From assembly GCA_030613145.1 (NCBI GenBank), contig JAUWMM010000133.1, forward strand, positions 1 to 5,951: a stretch of DNA of 5,951 bases, written 5' to 3'. Positions 1 to 5,951 of this stretch are shown here, in pieces. Each line of letters begins with the position of its first letter. Within the stretch, counting starts at the first letter, position 1. The notes below the pieces were generated by a model. That model saw only the letters and a program-made list of their open reading frames with translations. It was not told the origin of the DNA and searched no databases. Position numbers and translations under genes: made by a program. The DNA comes from Desulfobacterales bacterium. Lineage in GTDB: Bacteria; Desulfobacterota; Desulfobacteria; Desulfobacterales; C00003060.

Positions 1-49
1 TGCTGTAATACCATAGCTCCCTGAACTGCTTCTTGGTTTCTTTTTTCAT
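1..49 (-). CDS. N-terminal fragment of a probable AtpI/AtpZ-family protein (runs off the window)
   Basis: Only the first 16 codons are present: the gene starts at the ATG whose first base is 49 and leaves the window at base 1. The peptide begins MKKETKKQFRELWYYS. A short charged start followed by F-R-x-L-x-Y-Y-S is typical of the small two-helix AtpI/AtpZ membrane proteins encoded just before the F0F1 ATP synthase genes; in that family the first membrane helix follows directly, but it lies outside this window. An in-frame TAA at 64-62 lies a few codons upstream, so no longer start with ATG is possible. There is no strong Shine-Dalgarno sequence. The assignment rests on 16 residues and is tentative; a chance ORF or another small membrane protein is possible. 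Confidence 0.45.
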   Translation of the reverse strand, partial: MKKETKKQFRELWYYS

Positions 50-64
50 GACAAAGAGCGCTTA

Positions 65-88
65 CCCAAAAGACCGCCCAAAGGACCG
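65..88. repeat. Two tandem copies of a 12-bp unit in the spacer after hemL
   Basis: The units CCCAAAAGACCG (65-76) and CCCAAAGGACCG (77-88) lie directly next to each other and differ at one base. They sit in the 109-bp spacer between the hemL stop and the next ATG. A 5-bp dyad (CGAAT, T, ATTCG at 96-106) lies just beside them. No terminator with a T run is visible after hemL on the minus strand, so read-through into the next gene is possible. Function unknown. Confidence 0.6.
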
Positions 89-158
89 CATAGTGCGAAT
101 TATTCGGCTTTTGGAGAATAAAGCGCCTCGTACCATGTCACGGCTTACAAGTCAATCC

Positions 159-1448
159 CTAAATTCGCAGAGTACTAAAAACCTCAGTGGTTGCCAGGAT
201 CGTTTCCTGGATGTCCCCTTCACTGTGGGCACTTGAAACGAAAAGTGCCTCGTATTGAGATGGAGCCAGGTAGATGCCCCGTTCCAGCATCCTTTTGAAA
301 TATTTTGAAAACATCGCCAGATCACTTCTTTGGGCTTCAGCAAAACTTGAAACCCGCTTTTCCGTGAAAAAGAGTCCCAGCATAGAACCAACCCGATTGG
401 TCACCGCGGGCAGGCCTGCCTTGCCAATGGCCTTCCTGATGCCTGCCTCCAGCATCACTGACCTGGTTTCCAGAGTTTCATAAAACTCGGGCTGCTGCAA
501 GCATCTCAACGTGCCGATTCCGGCAGCCATGGCCAGCGGGTTCCCGGAAAGGGTGCCGGCCTGATAGACCGGGCCTTCCGGTGCGACCTTCTTCATGATT
601 TCCTTTTTTCCGCCATATGCCCCAACCGGGAGTCCGCCCCCAATGATCTTGCCCATGCAGGTGAGATCCGGCATGAGATTGTAGAGGGCCTGAGCACCGC
701 CATAAGCGACACGGAAGCCTGTCATGACCTCATCAAATATAAGTATGATTCCGTGGTCGTGTGTTAAGTCCCTTAAGATCTCTAAGAACCCGGGCTCAGG
801 CGGAACAAGTCCCATGTTTCCTGCCACTGGTTCAACAATAATGGCGGCTATTTCGTCACCCTTTTTAGAAACAACGTCGGTTACTCGCTCTGCATCGTTG
901 TATGGAAGTGAGAGTGTGTTTTGCACGAACGCCTTAGGGACACCAGGGCTGCCGGGAATGCCTAATGTAGCTACCCCAGAGCCTGCTGCTACCAGCAGGG
1001 TATCGGCGTGGCCATGATAGCAACCGTCGAACTTAATCAACAGATCCCTGCCCGTGAAGCCCCGGGCCAGGCGAATCGCGCTCATGGTGGCCTCGGTGCC
1101 GGAGTTGACCATCCTGACCATCTCCACTGCTGGAACCGCCTCGATAACCATCTCGGCCAGTTCTATCTCAAGATCTGTAGGGGCCCCAAAGCTGGTCCCT
1201 CGGTCCAGAACTTTTTGGATGGCCGCTATCACCTCAGGATGTCGATGTCCCAAGATCATTGGGCCCCAGGAACCGACATAGTCTATATAAGCGTTGCCAT
1301 CGGCATCGAACAACCTGGAGCCTTCAGCTCGCTGGATAAAAACGGGTTCTGTGCCTACTGAACGGCAAGCCCGCACCGGGCTGTTCACTCCACCAGGGAT
1401 TACTTTTTGGGCCTGCGCAAATAGTTTTTCAGAAACGTAGTGCTTCAT
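159..1448 (-). CDS. hemL: Glutamate-1-semialdehyde 2,1-aminomutase (HemL)
   Basis: This cytoplasmic PLP enzyme converts glutamate-1-semialdehyde to 5-aminolevulinate, the second step of the C5 tetrapyrrole pathway after GluTR (HemA). The protein is 429 aa, the normal family length, and is collinear from the opening [21 protein letters not shown] motif to the end. Class-III aminotransferase hallmarks are visible: NSGTEA at 115-120 (phosphate binding), DGCYHGH at 141-147, FDEVMTGFR at 238-246 with D239 placed to contact the PLP pyridine nitrogen, and the Schiff-base lysine K267 in [16 protein letters not shown]. An [11 protein letters not shown] motif follows at 297-307. The start is fixed by an in-frame TAG immediately before the ATG. 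The gene follows the AOR gene with a 68-bp gap and is probably the last gene of that operon. In sulfate reducers the product would feed siroheme and heme made by the siroheme-dependent route. Identification is secure; only the operon link is inferred. Confidence 0.97.
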   Translation of the reverse strand: MKHYVSEKLFAQAQKVIPGGVNSPVRACRSVGTEPVFIQRAEGSRLFDADGNAYIDYVGSWGPMILGHRHPEVIAAIQKVLDRGTSFGAPTDLEIELAEMVIEAVPAVEMVRMVNSGTEATMSAIRLARGFTGRDLLIKFDGCYHGHADTLLVAAGSGVATLGIPGSPGVPKAFVQNTLSLPYNDAERVTDVVSKKGDEIAAIIVEPVAGNMGLVPPEPGFLEILRDLTHDHGIILIFDEVMTGFRVAYGGAQALYNLMPDLTCMGKIIGGGLPVGAYGGKKEIMKKVAPEGPVYQAGTLSGNPLAMAAGIGTLRCLQQPEFYETLETRSVMLEAGIRKAIGKAGLPAVTNRVGSMLGLFFTEKRVSSFAEAQRSDLAMFSKYFKRMLERGIYLAPSQYEALFVSSAHSEGDIQETILATTEVFSTLRI

Positions 1449-1460
1449 CTACAACGATGG

Positions 1461-1495
1461 TTCCCCCTTGCTTTATTTCGATTCTTCCTTTATTT
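1461..1495 (-). promoter_or_regulatory. Purine-rich leader of hemL with two Shine-Dalgarno-like sites
   Basis: Read on the minus strand, the AOR-hemL gap carries AAATAAAGGAAG (1495-1484) and AAATAAAGCAAG (1478-1467), 11 of 12 bases alike and 17 bp apart, the second running into GGGGGAA. Both purine blocks resemble ribosome binding sites. The nearer G run ends 14 bases before the hemL ATG, which is farther than the usual 5-9, so either spacing is suboptimal or folding brings it closer. No upstream in-frame start exists because TAG abuts the ATG. The duplication is seen directly; its role in translation is inference. Confidence 0.35.
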
Positions 1496-1516
1496 GATGG
1501 TCTCGGAAAAATCAAG

Positions 1517-3289
1517 TCATAAATCCGCGGGCCTACCCTTCTCATCCCAGCCCCTGTGACGATAGTAGTCAGACAGCATACTCTCAAGCTCGGCCTCGCT
1601 GATTCTGTGGCCGCTCTTGAGGGCCTCTTTATAAAGCCTGCTGGGAAGGCGGTCATCCTCCCGCCTAAGCCCTTCCTGGATATTGAATTTTCGCACCGTG
1701 TTTGAGATATTGGCACTGATGGCCTTGAGCGTTGCCTTGTCGGCCTCGATACCCGTGACGTCTTGTACGATTTTACACAGGGTCTCCCAGGGATACAGGT
1801 CCCGATAAAAACGACACAGGATCAGGGTATCAAAAAGGGTAAGGCGGTCCTCAAAGTCTACAAACATGGCTGCTTTGCCTTCGATAGTATCAGGGTCGAT
1901 CATGCCGGAAAGTTCCGGCTTGTAAAAGGTGGCCCTCAGGTGCCAGGCACCCCGATCAGAGGTCGCATACCCGAGTCCAACTCCCTTGAGGACTCTGGGG
2001 TCATAACCGGCAGGCTCCAGCCCTTTTACATGGCCAGCTCCCTCTTCAAGGCCCCCTTCCTCTGAAGCCGCTATGATTCCACGGGCCAAGAGATCCCCTA
2101 TTCCCTCCCGAAAGGCGATTTTTTTCAATAACCCCGCAATCGCGTCCACACGTCCATAGTCGATCTTATAATCAATCTTTCCCCGGCGGGCAGCTTCAAT
2201 GGTCAGACCGCAAAGGTTTCCAGCAGTTATGGTGTCCATCCCGAGCCGGTCACATATGTCGTTGAGATAAATAATTTCCTCAATGCTATCTATCTCACAA
2301 AGACCGCCAAAGGCATAGATGGTCTCATATTCGGGCCCCTCAAGTCGAAGGCCGGCATGACGTCCGGATTTGACCTTTGTCATCCGACCGCAGGCCATGA
2401 AACATTTCAAACAGGCCCGAGGCTTTACCTCACAGCGTTCGTGGAGGGCCTCGGCGCTGATTTGTCGCCACTTTTCATAGGTTCCTTCCGACCAGTAGCG
2501 GGAGGGAAACCCGCCTGCTTCATTCATCACCTTTACCATCATGGGTGTGCCCTTACTTTTATAGGCCGCGACCTGAGGGTGCTCTTTTGCCTCTGCGGCT
2601 AATTGTTTAGCGAACGTTTTTACTGCATTCCTATCGCTCGGTTTTCGCCTGCAGTCTCCTTGAAACACGATCGCCTTGAGCTTTTTGCTCCCCATGATAC
2701 ACCCCGCACCGGTCCGGCCGGCAGAGCGCCAATAGTCGTTCTCAATGACCGAAAAACAAACCTGATGCTCCCCTGCCGGTCCTATGACCACGGCTCCTGC
2801 TCGAAATTTCTTGTAACCGCTCTTTTTTGCAAACCTTTTTATCGCCTCATCTTCGCTCTCATATGTGTCCATTCCCCATATTGCGCCTGCCTTCTGGAAA
2901 GCCACACCCTGCGGATCAATCACCAATACCGTGGGGGTCTTGCTCTTTCCCCTGATAACGACCGCGTCATAGCCGGCAGCATCCAAGGCCTCAGGGGCTC
3001 GCCCCCCTGCGTACGATTCAGAATAGAAGCCGGTTTGTGGCGACTTGGTGAAAACGCCGTACCTGGATGAGCCCCAAATAAGGCTGCCGCACACAGGTCC
3101 GGTGGCAAAGATCAAGTGATTTTCCGGACTCAAGGGGTCCACCTGAGGTGGGTTCAAACTAAGGAGGAGATGGGATGCAAGCCCTTTACCTCCCAGAGCC
3201 TCCCTCAGGACCTCATTATCAGGGGCTTCAACTCTAAAGCTCCTGCTCGTCAGGTCTACAAACAGTATACGACCGTAAAATCCATCCAT
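1517..3289 (-). CDS. Tungsten-type aldehyde:ferredoxin oxidoreductase (AOR family)
   Basis: The AOR family oxidises aldehydes to carboxylic acids (or the reverse) with ferredoxin, using a tungsten bis-pterin cofactor and one Fe4S4 cluster in the cytoplasm. The protein is 590 aa, close to family length. It opens with the usual GFYGRILFVDLTS start and a GGKGLAS motif. Cluster ligands are C293, C296 and C300 (CLKCFMAC) plus C492 in LILCRF, matching in order and nearly in number C288, C291, C295 and C494 of Pyrococcus furiosus AOR. DRLGMD at 347-352 matches the first DxxGLD pterin motif; PEYET near 320 and H450 in RGAWH match the conserved Glu and His near the metal. The second pterin motif reads DTLILC, lacking the Gly. 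The ATG at 3289 was chosen over the ATG at 3373: it has AGGA five bases upstream, fits the family N-terminus and avoids overlap with the Memo gene. The aldehyde substrate cannot be told from sequence. No MoaD-like or ferredoxin partner gene is in the window. Confidence 0.95.
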   Translation of the reverse strand: MDGFYGRILFVDLTSRSFRVEAPDNEVLREALGGKGLASHLLLSLNPPQVDPLSPENHLIFATGPVCGSLIWGSSRYGVFTKSPQTGFYSESYAGGRAPEALDAAGYDAVVIRGKSKTPTVLVIDPQGVAFQKAGAIWGMDTYESEDEAIKRFAKKSGYKKFRAGAVVIGPAGEHQVCFSVIENDYWRSAGRTGAGCIMGSKKLKAIVFQGDCRRKPSDRNAVKTFAKQLAAEAKEHPQVAAYKSKGTPMMVKVMNEAGGFPSRYWSEGTYEKWRQISAEALHERCEVKPRACLKCFMACGRMTKVKSGRHAGLRLEGPEYETIYAFGGLCEIDSIEEIIYLNDICDRLGMDTITAGNLCGLTIEAARRGKIDYKIDYGRVDAIAGLLKKIAFREGIGDLLARGIIAASEEGGLEEGAGHVKGLEPAGYDPRVLKGVGLGYATSDRGAWHLRATFYKPELSGMIDPDTIEGKAAMFVDFEDRLTLFDTLILCRFYRDLYPWETLCKIVQDVTGIEADKATLKAISANISNTVRKFNIQEGLRREDDRLPSRLYKEALKSGHRISEAELESMLSDYYRHRGWDEKGRPADL

Positions 3290-3298
3290 CAATTTCCT
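3290..3298 (-). promoter_or_regulatory. Ribosome binding site that decides the AOR start
   Basis: On the minus strand AGGA (3298-3295) is followed by AATTG and then the ATG at 3289, a five-base spacing. This supports the shorter AOR start. The longer alternative from 3373 would add 28 residues with no family similarity and overlap the upstream gene by 37 bp. Confidence 0.65.
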
Positions 3299-3336
3299 GG
3301 CCCTCTCTTCGTAATGGGCTTTGTAGGGAGTAAATA

Positions 3337-4566
3337 TTACCGGCAAAAGATCATGCTTGCAAAGGTTACACAACCCATCCCCTGTTCATCTCGCCACTGG
3401 GAATAGTTCAACAGTTTCCCTTCTCTGGCCTCTACCATACTGAGAAACGTATAGATTGCGGAAAGCCCGCAGATGTGCCGCTGATTTCCATCCCTTGCAA
3501 CACTTTGCCAGAAACCTTCCCGGTCAAGGGCCTCAACTGTGCTTAAAGTTTCAAGATCAGCACTCCGTATGCCGGATAGACCGCCGGGTGAGACACGGCA
3601 CTCATCGCCAAACTGCGGACCAATGTGTGAAAGATCGACGCTTGCCATCAAACATATCCTCTTGCCTGAAGCGGCAATGGTCTTCCTTAGACCATTTATA
3701 AAATCACAAACCATTGCATCTTGAAATGGAGAAACCCCCCTTGCCATGAAGCTTTCAAAGCTTCCGCAAAGCACGGGCACCATCTTCACATCTTTTTTGT
3801 CTGCATATAAGTATTTTAGCCATACCGTCTGAAGTTCAACGGAGTGCTCACTCCGATGATAGAACTCTCCTTCAAGCAGATCTTGGTCACAATTCGCAAT
3901 CAATGCATCGACAAAATCTCTGTCAGTATCCATCAATCCGAGCGGTGTCTCAAAATGCTTTTGGGTGACTGTAAAAAGGGGCTCGCCGGCCACATGGTTA
4001 ACGCCAAAGATGATGAAGGTATCCACATCTTTAAGGGTTTCCAACCCTCTGTACCCCCACGCATAACACGGGCCGCCCCTCATGTAGTCAATGTGTGGCA
4101 CTATGACACCTTTAATGGTTCCAGGGGGAATTTCCGGCAGGCCTTCCCCCGGCCCATCAGGGTGGCTGTAGTAAGATGCAAGCTCCCTTTTCAGGAGTGC
4201 GGGCTCATGGCGCGGCCCGTCTTCCAGTCTAAGGGAGGCACGTGTAGCGGCTTCCTTGAACTCAGTTCTTAACCTTTGCTGGTATGCCTCAAATCGCTCC
4301 CCTTCCAAAAAATAGTTATTGTCCAGGTCGTCGATGATTTTTTGTATGTGATCAGAAAAGAGCATGTCTCCAAATCTGCGCATGTAGGTAGCCTGAATGT
4401 CCCGAATAGAATTTTCTCCGTTCAGCATCGATATAATTAAAAAGACCGGCTTGGGCACAAGGATCGTATTATCAACAAGGCCGCTTAAGTCCTTGAAACA
4501 GATCATCTCTTTGCCCGAGTACATGATCGGAAACGCAGTGACGGGACGAAGTTTGGGATATTTCAT
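3337..4566 (-). CDS. Memo-family protein (AmmeMemoRadiSam protein B-like) with N-terminal PqqD-like domain
   Basis: The protein is 409 aa. Residues from about 150 to 409 form a Memo domain, a fold related to class III extradiol dioxygenases. The metal-site residues described for human MEMO1 (H49, H81, C244) have counterparts here: H158 in VPHIDY, H191 in FGVNHV and C366 in HICGLSAIY. Conserved SEHSVELQ (239-246) and VDLSHIGPQFG (310-320) are also present, so the metal site looks intact. Residues 1-125 are extra compared with a stand-alone Memo of about 260-300 aa. They read like a small winged-helix PqqD-type module: LRPVTAFP, a strand-rich segment with DLSG, a helix ending in LNGENSIRDI, then a helix and a DDLDNNYFLEG end, followed by a charged helical linker. 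The biochemical reaction of bacterial Memo proteins is not established. The start has AGG five bases upstream (4574-4572). The gene sits 47 bp before AOR, probably cotranscribed, and behind a hairpin-rich leader. Family call is firm; the N-terminal domain call is tentative. Confidence 0.92.
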   Translation of the reverse strand: MKYPKLRPVTAFPIMYSGKEMICFKDLSGLVDNTILVPKPVFLIISMLNGENSIRDIQATYMRRFGDMLFSDHIQKIIDDLDNNYFLEGERFEAYQQRLRTEFKEAATRASLRLEDGPRHEPALLKRELASYYSHPDGPGEGLPEIPPGTIKGVIVPHIDYMRGGPCYAWGYRGLETLKDVDTFIIFGVNHVAGEPLFTVTQKHFETPLGLMDTDRDFVDALIANCDQDLLEGEFYHRSEHSVELQTVWLKYLYADKKDVKMVPVLCGSFESFMARGVSPFQDAMVCDFINGLRKTIAASGKRICLMASVDLSHIGPQFGDECRVSPGGLSGIRSADLETLSTVEALDREGFWQSVARDGNQRHICGLSAIYTFLSMVEAREGKLLNYSQWRDEQGMGCVTFASMIFCR

Positions 4567-4594
4567 ATATACCTAACCCGGACAAGCCGGAACC

Positions 4595-4696
4595 AAAAAA
4601 GATTTGATGCTGGATCCTGGATGCTGGATCCTGGATGTATGGTCCTTGATTTTTGATTCCGGTTCATCCAGTATCCAGCGACCAGCAACCAGCATC
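4595..4696 (-). terminator. Large hairpin plus T tract: intrinsic terminator or attenuator before the Memo gene
   Basis: Transcribed on the minus strand, the 32-base arm 4696-4665, a 27-base loop and the 32-base arm 4637-4606 can pair at 27 of 32 positions. They are followed by AAATC and then six T (4600-4595), the layout of a factor-independent terminator. It lies 74 bp after the radical SAM stop, but its T tract ends only 28 bases before the Memo ATG, leaving no room for a promoter behind it. It would therefore either end the upstream transcript while the Memo promoter lies within or ahead of the hairpin, or act as an attenuator controlling Memo, AOR and hemL. The opposite strand has no T run at the hairpin's other end. 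Confidence 0.5.
4606..4696. repeat. Imperfect inverted repeat made of CTGGATN heptads
   Basis: The left arm (4606-4637) is GATG followed by four 7-bp units CTGGATC, CTGGATG, CTGGATC, CTGGATG, which also makes a perfect 14-bp tandem duplication. The right arm (4665-4696), read on the opposite strand, is GATG followed by CTGGTTG, CTGGTCG, CTGGATA, CTGGATG. The arms agree at 27 of 32 positions and are separated by 27 bp holding a TTGATT/TTGATT pair. The heptad is absent from the rest of the window as a run. From memory, similar ATCCAGCATCCAG runs are scattered through intergenic regions of some deltaproteobacterial genomes, which would make this a dispersed repeat of REP/MITE type; that link is unverified. 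Confidence 0.85.
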
Positions 4697-4717
4697 TGTA
4701 ACAAATACAAAAACAAC

Positions 4718-4753
4718 ATGTTACATAACATAGACAATCTATTGTCGATGTTA
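4718..4753. promoter_or_regulatory. Two overlapping AT-rich dyads sharing TAACAT/ATGTTA
   Basis: The first dyad pairs 4726-4738 with 4741-4753 (TAACATAGACAAT and ATTGTCGATGTTA, 12 of 13 positions, 2-bp centre). The second pairs ATGTTA at 4718-4723 with TAACAT at 4726-4731, also with a 2-bp centre. Both use 4726-4731, so they exclude each other as cruciforms or RNA hairpins. The tiny centres make them poor RNA stems and better DNA operator candidates for a dimeric regulator. On the minus strand TTGTTTTTG follows the second dyad. No convincing -35/-10 pair could be fixed here. The symmetry is seen; the role is inference. Confidence 0.5.
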
Positions 4754-4754
4754 C

Positions 4755-4767
4755 GGCGCTAAGCGCC
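4755..4767 (-). terminator. Short GC hairpin directly after the radical SAM stop
   Basis: GGCGCT and AGCGCC form a perfect 6-bp dyad around one base, in effect a 5-bp GC stem with a 3-base loop, two bases after the TAA of the radical SAM gene. No T run follows closely, so it is not a complete intrinsic terminator by itself; it may pause polymerase or protect the 3' end of the upstream mRNA. Confidence 0.35.
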
Positions 4768-4769
4768 TA

Positions 4770-5885
4770 TTAGGAAAGCGAATAGTCATTACCCAACAGA
4801 TGCAGGTTTCCTATGTACACCCGGTGCATACCGGCCTCCTTTGCAATCTCCTGGCAATCTAGAGCGTGTCTCCGGGATGTGGTTGGCAGGTCGCGCAGAA
4901 GAAAGCTTGGATAAAAAGCCAGTAGACTGTATGGGATGTCCGGATTGAGGCTGCTGATATACCGGGCTATGGCATATACCTCTTGCTCATCTACATAGCC
5001 CGGTACCAACAGGGTGCTGGCAATCAAAAAAGGGGGATCAGGCCGTTCCGGGATTGATTTGCTCAATTGTTTGAAATTGTCCAAGGTCTTTTGATTCGAA
5101 ACACCACATAGGGCCTTGTGTAGTCCATTATCCCAGGCCTTGAGATCGAACTTAATGCACCCACCGGATTTTAATGAGACCTTTGCCATCATACTCAGAT
5201 AAGGCTCTTGAAGTGCGCCGTTTGTCTCCCAGCATATCCTGAGAATGCGATCAGGGTTTCTGTCTATTGCAAGTCTGGACGCTTTTAGCGCGTGCAGGAT
5301 TTGAGGGCCGGGATCTCCTCCGAAATAACAGATGCAACTCGTCCTGCCGTCCACGGCTGATGCAAGATCTCTTGCGTGAAGCTTACCGGAGGCAAAGGTT
5401 GCTTCTTTGAAATGGTAATTCTGGCAATAGAGACAGTTGAACGAACATGCATTATAGAAGACAGCTAGATTCTTGTATCCGTATTCAGGACCTTTCAGAT
5501 AGGCATAGCGAGGATACCCACAGCCCGTGCCGGCCGGGCATACGAATTCAGCCACGCAATTGGTTGGGAGTGGATCATGGTAATAAGAAAGCTTTCCTTC
5601 GTGGGGCCGTCCTCCCCCTATTGTTCCTCCCTTGACATGCCGTACTCCACAAAAGCCTGTTTCGCCTTCAGGGATCTGACACCTGTGGAAACAAAGGGTA
5701 CAGGAGGGACCGCTTTCATCATGGGGAGGTTGTACGGGAAAGCCGTATGCCCTGCGGCTTTCGGCATGAACCTTTTCGATCTGAGGCCCGACTTCTGAAT
5801 AATGATGGCGGATGCAATCTGCGCAGAACCCAATGACATCTGAGATTGTTTGAGCTGATTTTTCACAATACCGGCACGTTCCCAT
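4770..5885 (-). CDS. Radical SAM protein, PflA-like / AmmeMemoRadiSam-associated type
   Basis: The 371-aa protein carries the radical SAM signature CSFNCLYC (C147, C151, C154), which would hold the SAM-cleaving Fe4S4 cluster. FGGDP (188-192), WETNG (219-223) and KFDLKAWD (245-252) are the following SAM-binding and barrel motifs seen in pyruvate formate-lyase-activase-like enzymes. Ahead of the barrel there is a CRYC plus CADC pair (C4, C7, C21, C24) that looks like a zinc ribbon or extra cluster, then CTLCFHRC with GFCGVR (C62, C65, C69, C79), typical of the AmmeMemoRadiSam-type radical SAM family, and C110, C116 and C122. The substrate is unknown; activation of a glycyl-radical enzyme is not supported because none is nearby. 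The ATG lies 3 bases after the previous stop, suggesting translational coupling, and the Shine-Dalgarno is weak. A 203-bp spacer separates it from the Memo gene. Confidence 0.9.
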   Translation of the reverse strand: MGTCRYCEKSAQTISDVIGFCADCIRHHYSEVGPQIEKVHAESRRAYGFPVQPPHDESGPSCTLCFHRCQIPEGETGFCGVRHVKGGTIGGGRPHEGKLSYYHDPLPTNCVAEFVCPAGTGCGYPRYAYLKGPEYGYKNLAVFYNACSFNCLYCQNYHFKEATFASGKLHARDLASAVDGRTSCICYFGGDPGPQILHALKASRLAIDRNPDRILRICWETNGALQEPYLSMMAKVSLKSGGCIKFDLKAWDNGLHKALCGVSNQKTLDNFKQLSKSIPERPDPPFLIASTLLVPGYVDEQEVYAIARYISSLNPDIPYSLLAFYPSFLLRDLPTTSRRHALDCQEIAKEAGMHRVYIGNLHLLGNDYSLS

Positions 5886-5888
5886 GCA

Positions 5889-5951
5889 TTAATCCAGAAA
5901 TCCATCCTCAACAGTGATCTCAGCCTTTTCGCGCAGCAGAGCCAGCAATTC
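5889..5951 (-). CDS. C-terminal end of an unidentified gene (runs in from outside the window)
   Basis: An open frame enters at base 5951 and ends at TAA 5891-5889, giving 20 residues that start ELLALLREKAEIT and finish with an acidic VEDGFLD tail. It is placed 3 bases before the radical SAM ATG, the tight spacing expected of an operon partner, which is why I read it as coding. The tail is too short to name a family; it does not look like the C-terminus of AMMECR1, the third AmmeMemoRadiSam member, but this cannot be excluded. Confidence 0.55.
   Translation of the reverse strand, partial: ELLALLREKAEITVEDGFLD

Noticed and set aside
62..136. A 24-codon minus-strand ORF (starts MVRGALFSKS, ends RSFG) in the spacer after hemL
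   Set aside because: No ribosome binding site is visible, and its repeated SFGRSFG end is just the 12-bp tandem repeat translated. A leader peptide cannot be excluded but nothing supports it.
2603..3070. A 155-codon plus-strand open frame, and other plus-strand frames such as 1008-1361 and 3844-4272
   Set aside because: All lie antisense to well-supported conserved genes, and their translations show low-complexity or Cys/His-scattered sequence without family motifs.
3290..3373. Extended AOR start adding 28 residues with a CNLC motif
   Set aside because: It overlaps the 3' end of the Memo gene, has no similarity to AOR N-termini, and the ATG at 3289 has a good ribosome binding site and gives cysteine numbering that matches Pyrococcus AOR.
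4567..4769. CRISPR array, tRNA or small RNA gene in the repeat-rich spacer
   Set aside because: The heptads are contiguous with no unique spacers, and no cloverleaf or known RNA pattern is visible; an inverted repeat with terminator layout explains the region better.
4770..5885. Calling the radical SAM gene a pyruvate formate-lyase activase
   Set aside because: Barrel motifs are PflA-like, but no glycyl-radical enzyme is nearby and the extra N-terminal Cys sets differ from a dedicated activase.
5618..5911. A 97-codon minus-strand frame overlapping the start of the radical SAM gene
   Set aside because: It is out of frame with the radical SAM protein, whose N-terminal Cys motifs and downstream signature are clear; this is a shadow frame.

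Overview
The window is a single-strand gene cluster: every gene I can support lies on the minus strand, so transcription runs from the high-coordinate end to the low one. The likely host is an anaerobic bacterium, most plausibly from the Desulfobacterota (deltaproteobacterial sulfate reducers or syntrophs) or a relative. This inference rests on a tungsten-type aldehyde:ferredoxin oxidoreductase, oxygen-sensitive radical SAM chemistry with several Cys clusters, a Memo-family protein, a C5-pathway hemL, and CTGGATN heptad repeats in an intergenic hairpin. No rRNA or other taxonomic marker is present.

Layout in the direction of transcription. (1) 5951-5889: the last 20 codons of an unidentified gene. 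(2) 5885-4770: a 371-aa radical SAM protein of the PflA-like/AmmeMemoRadiSam-associated type, starting 3 bases after the preceding stop. (3) 4769-4567: a 203-bp gene-free spacer rich in dyad symmetry. It holds a GC hairpin right behind the radical SAM stop, two overlapping AT-rich dyads, and a large imperfect hairpin built from CTGGAT heptads followed by a T tract, which looks like a terminator or attenuator. (4) 4566-3337: a 409-aa Memo-family protein with an extra N-terminal PqqD-like domain. (5) 3289-1517: a 590-aa aldehyde:ferredoxin oxidoreductase with its Fe4S4 and pterin motifs. (6) 1448-159: hemL, glutamate-1-semialdehyde 2,1-aminomutase. (7) 158-50: a short spacer. (8) 49-1: the first 16 codons of a gene resembling AtpI/AtpZ, perhaps the head of an ATP synthase operon.

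The Memo, AOR and hemL genes are 47 and 68 bp apart and probably form one transcription unit. The radical SAM gene and the truncated gene before it probably form another, separated from the first by the hairpin-rich spacer. The radical SAM and Memo pair recalls the AmmeMemoRadiSam triad, but the AMMECR1 member is not in the window, the Memo protein carries an extra domain, and the radical SAM protein has extra Cys clusters. The most noteworthy items are the domain-fused Memo next to a tungsten oxidoreductase and the heptad hairpin. I see no proof of a wholly new system; the combination is a lead, not a conclusion.
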